Shown here: positions 45,933 through 57,900 of the stretch, piece by piece
Layout: each line of letters begins with the position of its first letter
Position numbering within the stretch: position 1 is the stretch's first letter
Assembly: GCF_012849555.1 (NCBI RefSeq)
Contig: NZ_CP051685.1
Coordinates: forward strand, 1,116,001 to 1,180,000
From: Massilia forsythiae
GTDB lineage: Bacteria > Pseudomonadota > Gammaproteobacteria > Burkholderiales > Burkholderiaceae_D
Reading direction: 5' to 3'
DNA: 64,000 nt
Made by a program: the position numbers and the translations under genes
Notes under the pieces: model-generated
Told to the model about the DNA's origin: nothing
The model's input: only the letters and a program-made list of their open reading frames with translations
Database searches by the model: none

Positions 45933-48900
45933 ATGCCTCTCTCATTTTATTATCATAGTTGTTTTCCCGATAATTAGGTCCGTTATACTTTCGCGCAAAA
46001 ACGGACCAATCTTTTTCTCGCAAAGCATTGAGGAGACCCCGATCACTTCCCACAAAATCTGCAAATGCTTTCAATTGAACATCCGCACCCTGACGTTGTG
46101 AATCTACAAAATCCGTTACCGAATTATATCCCGCCGCTCGGTAATTTGCTCCCATGATTTGAAACTGTCCCCAAGAAGTAGATTTTAAAGCTGCCGTATT
46201 GTCTAGCGCAAATGCTATATCTAGCTTCCTGTACTGATTATCGCCACTGGCACCATACCCACCAGAAATTGAATTCGAAATTTCTGGATTTGAAGCATCG
46301 AAAACTCCATTTGTAAGTCGATGAAAGTAGTGACGTTCAAAAAGGATTTTTGGCCTACCATCGCTAAAGAATCCATTACCTTTACTTTCAACCTCAGCGA
46401 CGGCTTTAATAGCAGCCACCTCAACATTAAGCTTTCGTGCTGCATTTGCAAAAGCCGCCTCACTCACGTTTATTTGAGGCTTAGTAGGAGGTATTGCAAC
46501 TGCGCGCACATTTAGCTGCCCTACTGGCGTCACTTGTCGAGAGGCGGCAGTTGTTTTCCTACTGGAGCGCGAAGTTGGCGCGCTTCGCCCATAATCTGGC
46601 ATTGAACTCCGCATTTGCTGTTTATACCATGCCTCCTGGTCCTCTATAGACAGTCGCTTTCCGACTACAATCACTCTTTGACTGGTTAGGTCTTCAACTG
46701 ATATTTCTGGCCTTGAAAGAAATTCTCCTGCCTTCGGCAAGACACCACCATTGCTGTCAGCAGCGCTTTCCAATGCTTTTAATTCTTCATCTGTAGCAAA
46801 ATCAGCGCGAGCATCAGTTCCATATTCAGCTAATCTTGCCCGTAACTGACCGTACTCGTTCTCGGAAAATTTAGAATTATTTAAAAATGCTGTTTGGTTT
46901 CCGTTTGAAATTTGATTTTTATTTGGATCGCGTCTCGCTTCAAAATTAGAAGCCAACACGTTTCCAAAAACATCAATCGCAATCGACTGCGACGACACCT
47001 TTCCGCCACTTGCAAACGTCCCCAATGTTTGACCAGCAGTTTGCGAAATTATTGAACGGTATACCTTATCGGTACCCGACAGCAGCTGACTATCGAACAA
47101 GCTCCTGCCCACGCCAGCGGAAATCGCCGATCCGAGCACGCTCTTCCATTGGAAGCCCTTCTGCAAGTTCAGCGCAATGCCAACGGCTTGCGAACTCGCA
47201 TTGGCAATGGCCGCATTTTTAGCCACATCCCACCAGTCGCCACCCACTTTGGCATTCAACCCGCCGCTTACCGCTGCCCCGACTGCACTGGTAAAGACCT
47301 CGCCCCAGCTGAACGAATCGCGAACGCCGAGGTCGATGGCGATGGCCTGGCCGGCGATGCTGCCGGCAGCGGCACCGATACCTAACGATGCAGCGGCGGC
47401 ACCCGTACTACCCAGTATGCTGCTGAGCCAGGCGCCGCCGCCGCCCAGCCAGCTGGTTGCCAATCCCTGGGTCGCGAACGTTACCGCAAGCGTCACCGCA
47501 ATGATGACGAGCTTGCTGCCGCAACTCGCATCCGACCTGGCTGGCAATGGCAAGGTCGGCGTCGTACTGCCGATCGCGTCGCTCGGATTATACGGCGTGA
47601 ACGTGTCCGCATCGTTGTGCACCACGTTGGCCCGTGCCGGCAGCCTCAGCGTCTGGCCTATGGTCAACGGCGAGTCGACCTCGAGGTTGTTGGCGTTCGC
47701 GATCAGGTACCACAGGTTGGCGTCGCCCCAGACCGACTTGGCGATCGACTTCAGGTTTTCGCCACCCTGCACGTGGTAGATGCTCGGCGAGGCCAGGTTG
47801 GCGCCCGTGGTCGCGGACTGGTAGGCGTTCGCGAAGTTGCTCGGATCGGCCTCGTCGCTGTTGGAGCCGAGTACCTCGCCGTTGACGATCAGCGTGCGCA
47901 CCATCTCGCCGGACTGGGTCGACATCAGTACCCGGCCCTCGGCATCGTTGATGTAGGTGCGGTCCTTACCCGGTGCGCTGGTGTCGACCACTTTCACGAC
48001 ATTGCCGTTTGCGTCGAGCGTCGTGGTGGTGTACTCGGGCTTGCCGTTAATCGAACCCCTGACCTGTATCTCCTTCGCGGAATCGAAGTAGGCATACGTG
48101 TTGAAGTAGATCGAATGCTGTCGCCCGGTGCCGTCGTCATGCGGATGCACGACGGCGTAGCCAATCGGATTGCCGGCGCCATCATAGCCACCCTCCGCAC
48201 CATTGGCGAGGTAGTAAATATCGTCCAGGAAATCGTGGTTCAAGGCCCAGAATTTCAGGCGCTGGAGTTCGCCCCCTTTGGTGTAGTGATAGGTCCTGTA
48301 CTCGCCGGCGATGCCGAAACTCTTCAGCCGATCGTTGTTGGTCCCTTCGGGTGGGCCGCTCCGGATAACGCGGCCGAACTCGTCGTAGTAACGGCGGTCG
48401 ATGACGATGCCGTCGCGCGTGACCTGGGACAGGCGTCCGGTGTCGTCTTCGTACTGGTACCTCTCGGTCGTCGGCAGGTATGGCCCGCCCTTCTGCGCGT
48501 CCTTGTACATGTAGCTGTCGGTCTCGCGCCGGCCGAAACCGTCATAAGTGATCACGTGCCCCTTGTCGCCCATGACGATGTTGCCGTTGACGTTGATGCC
48601 GTTCGCGACGACTTCGCGGTTCATCTCGTCGTACTTGTTCCAGGCATCGCTGTCCACCGCCCTGCCACTGCTGTCGACATAGTGCGTCGCCACATGCAGG
48701 CGATTGCCGTTGTCGTCGTAGCCGATGTCGACGGTAAAATGCCCGTCCTCGACGTGCTCCATGCGGCCGTACTGGTCGTAGCGGATGGTATTGTTCTGCA
48801 CGAGCAGCGGACCGCCCTCGGCATTGCGCGCCAGCGCCTTCTCGGTCACGCGGTTGCCGGTAAGATCGTAGGTATACGTGGTCAAGAGTCCGGTAGCATG

Positions 48901-51900
48901 GTCGTCGATCGTCGTCAGCAGGCCATGGTCGTAGGTGTAAACGATGTTCTGCGCGCCGCTGCCCTGACGCGCGGTCGACCATTGGTGGATCAGGTGGCCC
49001 TGGCCATCGTACTCGTAGCGGATCTGGGCGCCCCCCTGGTCCACGTGGCCCACCACGCGGCCGAAGGCATCGACATTCCACGTCATCGACTTGCCGGCGC
49101 CGTCCACCTCGGCGACCTTGTGGCCATAGGCATCGTAGACCGACCTGGTCTGGCGGCCGGCGTTGTCGATCTGGGCAACGACGTTGCCGGCGAGGTCGTA
49201 GCGCGTCAGGCTCGAGATCACTTCATGGATTTTGTCGGATTGTCCTCCCGCATTAGCGGGATACTTCTGCGTAGAGGTGGCATAGCGCCGGCCGAGCTCG
49301 TCGTACGCAAATTCTTCGCGGACTTCCCAATTGCCAGGGTTGAGCAGGGCTGTCATTCCGCCGCCATCGCTTTGATCGACGGTGTAATACACATGCGAGG
49401 AATAACGCGACGACGAGGCCAGGTTACCCATGTGATCGTATGTATACAGCGTCGCATAGCCATCCCTGGCCTGCAGCGAGGTCCGCTCCCCGAATGCGTT
49501 CACCGCATACGATTCTCCGCTGCCGTCGGCGAAGCGCGTCGTCGACAGGCCGAACCCGAAATATCCCGTGAAGGTGAGGTTGCCGTTGGCATCGCGGTTG
49601 CCGGTGGCGCGCCCCATCTCGTCGTAGTAATTCAGCTCGCTCGAACGCACGGTCGGTACGCCACCATTCATCAGCACAACCGATTTCTCGGTCTGCTGAT
49701 TGAAGCTGTTGTAGCTGTAGGTGATGCGCCAGTCGAGGTTGCGCGGGTCGGTCACTTCGACCACGTTGCCCCAACGGTCGTACTTGACGTGGCTGGTCGG
49801 CGTGCGCATGGCAACCGAGTCTGGCTGTCCTTCCGCAAGCTTGACGGTGCCGTCCACGCGCGCCGCGTCCAGGTGCAGTACCGCGCGGTCCATCAGGTCG
49901 TAACGGGTCTCGACCACGTCGACGCCCTTTACCTCGAGATACGGTGTGGACAATGCGTCGTGCACGTCCTTGGCACTGGTGTACAGGCGCAGGTCATCCA
50001 GGGTGCCTCCGGCATGGTCGGTGCCGGTCGCCTGCTGCGTCAGGTTGCCGCGGATGTCGTAGAACATCACCTTGGTAATGCCGTCGCCGGCATTGGTGTG
50101 CCACACGTTGCCCGCGTTGTCGTACTCGGCGAATTCGTACACGTTGCCGTTCATGCTGCGCGACGTCACCTCGCCGAAGGCGTTGTAGGTCAGCGACTGC
50201 ACGTTGCGTCCGATGTCGGCCGGCGCCTTGTCCACGATGGTCGACGACAGCGGCGCGACGCTGCCGTCGAAGTCCTGGCGCAATTCCCATTCGCCGTTGG
50301 CGTTCTGGACATAGACCTTCACGCGCTGGACCGACTTGATGCCGCCGCCCACCTGGTCGTTTTCCGACCAGATCAGCGTGGCGCCGCCATCGGTGCGCTG
50401 CAGCGGCAACTCTCCTTCCGCAGCCGGATAGCTGAAGGTCTTCTGGGCCGGGTCACCCGGCTTCACGCCGTTTGGAATCCAGATCGGCTTGAAGCCGTCC
50501 AGGCCGAGCTTGAATTGCGGGTTGTCGGCCTGCGTGTAATCCACAACCACACGAATCGGCGCATTGCCGGTGTCCGGGAATCGCACGCTGATGGTATTGG
50601 TGCCGGTGAAGATCGATTTGGTCTGCGACGGATCGAACGATCCGGGTGCCGATTCGACCGATGCCACGCCTACTGCCGGCAACGGCATCGCATTCGTGCT
50701 GCCCGGCGTGGTCACCGACGTCATCTGGCCGGTGGCGTCGTAGTGGAACAGCTTGTAGCTGGTGAGCGTGACCGCGCTGGTCGCGGAACTGCGGTCGGTC
50801 ACGGTCTGCCATTCCTTGGCCAGCCTGCCGGCCGCGTCGTAGGAGCGCCGCGTGATGTTGAGGTTACCGTCGGTGACGGCCAGCGCGTTCCCCATCAGGT
50901 CGTAGGTCGTACTCGTGGTGCGGTCGTCGGCGCTGGCCAGCATCGGCGAGCTGGCGCCGTCGTACAGGGCCTGGTACTTGGCGTGGGCGATCTGCGTCAG
51001 CACGTTGCCGTAGGCATCGCGCACGAAGTCGGTGACGATCCAGACGCGGTTCGGGTCGTTCGGATTCTCGGGATCGTAGGGTGGCGTAGGGGTCGGCTGA
51101 GGCTCAGGGTCCGGCAGCGGCTCGGGCCTGAGGATGATCTGCGAGCGGCCGACGCCGTCGTTGCGGCTGGCGACCCGCGTCACGCGGCCGACCGCGTCGT
51201 AGAAGCTGAGGACCGTGTTCCCCAGCGGATCCGTGGTCGAGGTCAGGTTGCCGACACCGTCGTACTCATAGCTCGTGACCAGCGTGTCGCGCAGGGCCGA
51301 ATAGTTGCCGTCCCAGGTGAAGTTGTCGAACGCCGTGTTCACCTGCAGTTGGGCTTGCTTGCGGTCGTTCAGGTCGTACTCGTACCTGGTGTCGCGGTCG
51401 CTCTCGGTCAACGCCGGCGATTCCGGATTCATGTCGTACAGCCCATCTTCCGGCCCGCGCGGATCCCTGCTGCGTTGCGCGTATTCGTAGGTGCGGGTCA
51501 GGTTGCCGAACGCATCGTATTCCATGCGCGTCAGGTAGCCGCCGCTGTCGGTCGCGACCTTGTCTTCGTAATTGTGGGCCAGGCGGTTGCTGTTCTCGGT
51601 GTCGGCAAGGACGAATTCCGCCGTCTTTTCGCCGCGCCGGTTGTAGTACATGCGGGTGACGGCGGCTTCGCCGAGCTGCTCGCCGTCCCTGAAGTCGCCG
51701 CGTACGCCGTAGACTTTCTTCGCGGTGACATCGCCGAAGGCGTCGTAGTCGAAGCTGGTTACCTTGCGCAGCTCGGCGTAGCCCATCCAGGTTTCGTCGT
51801 TGCCATAGCCGCCGACGGCGGTGTAGTTGTAGGTGGCCGCTTCGGCGACCTTGATCTTGCGGCCGAGCCCGTCGTACTGCGTATCCACCGCCCGGTCCAG

Positions 51901-54900
51901 GATGCTGGCGTGCAGCTCGACGGCGCTGCGCATGGTCGCCAGCGAGAAATCGGTCACCGGTCCGTAGCCGACGGGGTTGGCGGGCATGTTGCGCTTGGCG
52001 CGCAGCTCCAGGTTGAGGTCGTCGTCATCGCCGCGGTCGATGGCGCGTCCGGCCAGGAAATCCAGCACGGCCTGGGCGCGCGACGAGGCGTTCTCCGCCG
52101 CGCCCGTCCACCACTGCAGGTCCTGGCCGGGCTCGCGTCCGAGCGCATGCTCGCTCAGGAGCGTGACCAGGGCAGCACCATCCATGTCTTGCGGATACAG
52201 CGCGCGGCCCTCCGTGCCATCCATCAGTACGTGCACCAGGCCGGCTTCGCTGCCGCCGGATGCCAGGTAGGTCATGCCGTCCGCCAGCTCGGCGGCGCTC
52301 GGCGCCCTGCCCAGCACGGCCGTGTAGATCAGGCTGATGCGGTAGCGCTGCGAGCTCAACATCTGCGGATGCAGGTAGTCCTCGACCTTGTTGACGAAGA
52401 AATCCTGGTCGCGTTGCGTCGGTGCCTCGCCGATCATGCGCACGAGCAGCTGGCCGCGGGTCACGCCCTCGGCGCTGCCGATATTGGTCCAGTAGGTGGT
52501 CTCGGCCTCGGACGGGGCGCGTCCGAACGCCGTATCGAAGATGCGCGCCACATAGTCGGGCAAGCTCATGCCCGGCAGGTTGAAGAACGCCGATTCCTTG
52601 GATTTGAGAATCGTGTCGGCGACCTGTGCCAGGGTCTGGCCCTGTTTCAGGAACTGCAGCCAGTAGTTCAAGCCGCCGCCATCCGGCGCGCGGTTGTACA
52701 TCGTCACATACAGCTTGCCGATGTCTTCCTTGGCCGCCTTGTCGGGATCGGCCAGGGCATTCAGCCCCTCGGCATAGCGCGTCAACTTCTCGACGCCGCC
52801 GAAGGCATCGTACTCGTAGCCGGTGACGTTCTGGAGCGCGTCGATCTCGAACACGACCCGGCCGAGCACGTCGTACACCTTGCGGCTGACGTTGCCGTTG
52901 GCGTCGGTGCCTTCGACGGCGTTGCCGAGCGCGTCGTAGGTGACGGTGGTGAAAGGCGCCACATGGATGACGTGATAATCGGCGTCGGCGGCCGACAGCG
53001 GATCCGAGGCCGGATCGTAGACGGCGGTCAGCGGCAGCGTGGTCCTGACCTGGCGTCCCACCAGGTCGTAGCCGTAGCTGGTGGTGCGCGGATGCGGCCC
53101 GCCATAGCCTTCGGTGCGCGAGGTCATGCGCCCCATCGCGTCGTACGCCATGTGCGTCTCGACCTCCACCATTCCGATAATGCCTTGCTCGTTGGGCACC
53201 AGCACCGCCGGCGCCCGTTCCACCAGCAGGCGGCCGGCCGCGTCGTACGCGTAGGTCCAGGTCGCGCCGTTGCGGTTGGTATAGCTGGCCTTGCGGCCGA
53301 GCGCGTCGTAGGTGTACGTCTCGGCCTTGCCCATGGCGTCGACGCTGGTGACGAGGTTGCCCTGGTTGTCGTACTGCGACTGGGTGCGGCGGGTCTGCGG
53401 ATCGCTGGTATCGACCAGGCCGAGCACGTCGGCGACCGAGGCGTCGTCGCCCACCACGATCTGGGTGGCGTAGCGGATGCTGTCCGACACCAGGCCCAGG
53501 CCGTTGTAGCGCGTCTCCGTGACGTAGCCTTCGGGATCGATGCTCAGGCGCGGCAGGCCGTCGGCGCCATACACCGTGCGGTGGACGCGGTAGTCGGCTT
53601 CGTTGTTGGCGTTGTCGACCTGGCGTACCAGATGGCCGGCGCCGTCGTAGACATACGACGTGGCGACGCCCACGGCGTTGGTCATCACGGCGACGCGGTT
53701 GGCCGCATCGTAGTCGTAGTAGGTGACGCGGTCGCCTTCCGGGTTCCAGGGTTGCCCATAATGGCTTTCGAGCGCGGCCAGCACGGCCTCGCGCGTCACC
53801 GCGCCGCTCAGGCGGACCGGGTTGGCGTAGGCGATTTCGGCGAGCACGTTGCCGGCGCCGTCGTACTCGCGGCGCACGACGCCGCCGAGGGCGTCGATCG
53901 TGATGTTGAGGCGGTTGACGCTGTCGTAGACGTAGCGGGTGGTACTGTCGCGCGTGCCGTCGACGGCCACGCCGGCCAGCCATTCCTGCATCTGGCCGTC
54001 GGAAAGCGTGCCTTGCGCCGGCGCGCCGCCCAGGAAGTTGGCGTAGCTGGTACGTGCAAGAACGTTACCGTCCGCATCGAACTCCTGGCGCGTGACCGAC
54101 CACAGCAGGGTATTAGCATCACCGCGCTGCGCCGTCGCCGACGCCACCAGGCGGCCGGCGGCGTCGTAGCGCATGCGTACGCGCGCATCGTTGCCGTAGC
54201 TGGCCGGCACCGTCGCCAGCCATGCGACGACCTGCGCCTGGGTGGCGTCCGGCGCCAGGCCGGCATCCGACAGGTGGGTCACGTAGTCGGTGCGGTCGAT
54301 CACCCGGCCGGCGCCGTCGTAGGCCTGGGTGCTGACCGACCAGTAGGACGCGTCCTCGTCGCCGTACTGCTTGACTGCGCTGGCGACCAGGCGGCCGGCG
54401 CCGTCGTAGACCATGCGCTTGGCAGCCACCGTTCCAGTTTCCGGCGATCCGGTAATGCTGGCGATGACGTTGAAGTTGCCGTCGTAGGTGTAGGTGGTGA
54501 CGCCGCCGGCGGCGTTGGTCTGCTGCGCGACCCGGCCGCGCACGTCGTAGGTGTAGGAGACCGAGACTTCGCCGCTACCGCCGGCAGGCACCCATGCGCG
54601 CACCGCGGCGTCGGTCAGGGCGACTTCCGGCGGCAGCAAGTTGGAATACTGCGTGGTCTCGGCCAGGCGGCCATTGCCGTCGTAGCGCTGCTGCGTGAAG
54701 CTGCGGTCGCCCTCGACGGTGAAATGCAGGCGCCCGTCCTGGTCGTACAGGTAGGTGGTGACGTTGTCGCGGCTCGGGTCCGGCGCCAGGTGTTCCTGGA
54801 CGGTGGCCAGGTCGAGACGAACGCCGTCGTCGACGAACTGCGCCACGGTCGCGCCCACCAGCGGGCGCGCGTAGCGCGTCACCGAGGCGATGCGATCGCT

Positions 54901-57900
54901 GCCCTGCTCGTAGGTGTACACGGTCACGTCGCCGGCGGCATCGACCTCGCCGACCTTGCGGCCGTCGGCATCGTACATGTAGTGCGTGACGTTGCCCTTG
55001 GCGTCGTAGCTGCGGAACGGCGCGGTACCGAGATCATCGTACACATAGATCGTCGTCAGCCGCAGGCCGTCCGGATCGACGATGGTGGCGATGCGCCGGC
55101 CGACGATGTCATACTGGTACTCGGTCACGTGGCCGGCCGGATCGGTCATGCGCAGCACGTGGCCCAGGTTGTCGTAGTCGAAGCTGGTGGTCAATGCCAA
55201 GCCACCCGGCTCGGCGCTGCGCACCGTCGTCTGCACGCGGCCCAGCACGTCGTAGGTGGTGGCCGTCATGACGCCGGTCGGGTCGGTTACGGTCAGGGTG
55301 CGGCCCTGAGTGTCGTAGGTATAGCTGGTGACGAGATTCAGGCCGTCCACGTCGACGGTACGGCGCAGCACGCGGTCGACGCTGTCGTATTCGATCTTCG
55401 TCACGCTGCCGTTGCCGTCGGTCGTGGTCGTCAGGTTGCCGGCAAAATCGTAGGTGTGCGCTTCGCTGACACCGAATTTGTCGCTGACCGACTTGAGGTG
55501 GCCGTCCTGGTCGTAGGCATACGTGGTCTTTTCGCCGTTCAGGTCGATCAATTCGGCGACGTCGCCCTGGGCGGTGCGCACCACCGTATGCACGGCGCCT
55601 TCGGCGGTGGTCACGGTCATGCTGCGCGCCGCGGTGTCGTAGCGGTAGGTGGTGGTACCGCCGGCATTGCTGGTCTCGGTCACAACCCGGTCGAAGGCAT
55701 CGTAGGTGGTGGTGCCGCCGACGCCCTCGGCACTGGTCACGGCGATCTGGCGGCCGAGGCGGTCGTAACGGTAGGTTTCGCCGTCACCGTCGGTGGTTTG
55801 GCTGTAGATGACGCGGCCGAAGGCGTCGCGCGAAATGAAGGACCTGCTCAGCTTGGGCTCGCCGCGCGTGAAGCCGTCATACTGGGACTGCAATTCACCG
55901 CGTACAGTGTAGGTATAGCGGGATTGCGCGATGCGGCCGTCGCCGATGTCGGCTTCGTCGAGCGTCAGCTGGTTGAAACTGTCGTAGCTCAGGGTATGCG
56001 TGCCGTTCTCGTCGCTGCGCGAGGTCATCCTGCCGTCGGCATCGTAGCCGTAGGTGGCCACGTAGTCGTGCGCGCCGTCGCGCAACAGCGCCAGGCGGCT
56101 TTCGATCAGGCCGAATTCGCCGCCCGCCATGCCCGCCAGTTCGGCCTCGCCGATACGCTGTGCATAGCGGGTGACGGTGGCGACCTGGTTGATGGCGTTG
56201 TACTCGCGCCGTTCGACTTCGCCGGCGGCATTGACGGTGGCTGCCAGGCGGCCATCCTTGTCGTAGTAGTAGCGGGTCACGTGACCGTTGGGGTCGGTCA
56301 TCGTGGTGCGGTGGTTGGCCTTGTCGTAGGTGTACCTGGTGGCGTATGCGGTCCACACGGCTTCCTGCTGCGCCGGCGTGGTGACCAGCGCCAGCCGGGC
56401 TGCGCCGACACCGGTCAGCTCCGCCGTCACGCGGCCGAGGGCGTCGTAGCGCACCAAGCCATTGCGCGCGCCATCGCTGTTGTAAGCGGACGTGGTCGAG
56501 GTGCGGTTGCCGACGGCATCGTATTCGTAACGCGTTATCGAACCGTCCACGCCGGTCACGCTGCGCAGATGGTTGAGGGCGTCGTAGGTGTAGGTGATCG
56601 ACTGGCTGCCGGAAGCGTCTTGCGCCAGTACCTGCGCCAACGTGGTCTGGCCGGGCTGGAAAGCGACCCGGTTGGCGTAGCGCACGGTACGGCCGAGATT
56701 GCCCGCCGCGTCGTAGGAACGCACGGTCAGGTAGTTTTCGCCGTCGATCTCGGCGACCAGCTGGCCCTTGGCATCGTATAGGTTGTATTCGTGGATGTCG
56801 TCCGCATGGCTGGCGTCGCCGGCGGCCGGACGGAAGTCGGCCAGCGCCGAGGTCAGGTCCGGCTTTTTCACGAGGCCCGCGTAGCGCACGGTTTCCACCA
56901 GTTGGCCGGCGCCGTCGTAGCGGTATTCCGTCAGGTAGCCCGCCGCGTCGACCTCGCCGGCCGGCTTGCCGTCGTTGGTATAGAAATAGCGCTGCATGCG
57001 GTCGTTCGCACTTGCCGCCGGCGGCACTCCCTTGGGGCTGCCCAAGGCAACGTCGACGGGCGTGTAGCGCTGGATCTCGGCCAGCATGCGGCCGACGCCG
57101 TCGTAGACGGTCGAGGTGACGTTGCCGGCGCCGTCGACGGATTCGGCCAGGCGGCCGGCGGCGTCGTAGAAGCGCCATTCGTGCACGTCCAGCGCGCTGG
57201 ACTGGAGACGCAACTGCTCCGGACGCATGTTGATCAGCCTGGTGCCGCGCAGATTCGCGTCGAGGCGCGTGGCGCGCTGGATCACCTCGCCGAGCTGGCC
57301 CTTGGCGTCGTACTTGTATTCGACCACGCTGCCGTCGCCGTCGATGTCCACCGCCTTGCGCCCCAGGCTGTCGTACAGCGTGAAGTTGCGGTTGCCGTTG
57401 GCATCCTGCACCATGGCCAGCCGGCCTTCGGCATCGTAGGCGTAGTACACCTCGGTGAGGACGGTGGTACCGCTTTTCTCGAGCACGCCGAGGGTGCGAC
57501 CCGACGTATCCAGGATCGTTTCGGTGACGCGTCCATTGGGATAAGTGGTGAAGGTCCGATTGACCGCGACCGTCGCGCCGCTCAGATCCAGGTAGCTGCC
57601 GCCCTGGGCGTAGGTCGTCCTGACGCTATTGGAGCCGGCATCGACCGTGGTCAGCAGGCGGTCCAGGTTGTCGTACGCATACGCCGTGGCATTGCCGTCG
57701 GCGTCGATCTTTTCCAGCAGCCGGCCGGCCTGGTCATAGGTGAAGTGGGTGACCGATTGCATGCCATTGCGGATACCGCTGCCGTCGGCGGCCAGGTCGC
57801 TGTAGGTCGTGGCCGTGGCCACCAGGCCGCGGATGTCGTAGCCGTAATCGGTGCGCACGGCACGGGTCTTGTCGGCGCCGGCTACCCAGCGCGCCAGTTC

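Noticed and set aside
45916-46470. Muramidase domain as evidence for a prophage lysis module
   Set aside because: It is fused in frame to the RHS protein, and no holin, spanin or phage structural genes are nearby.
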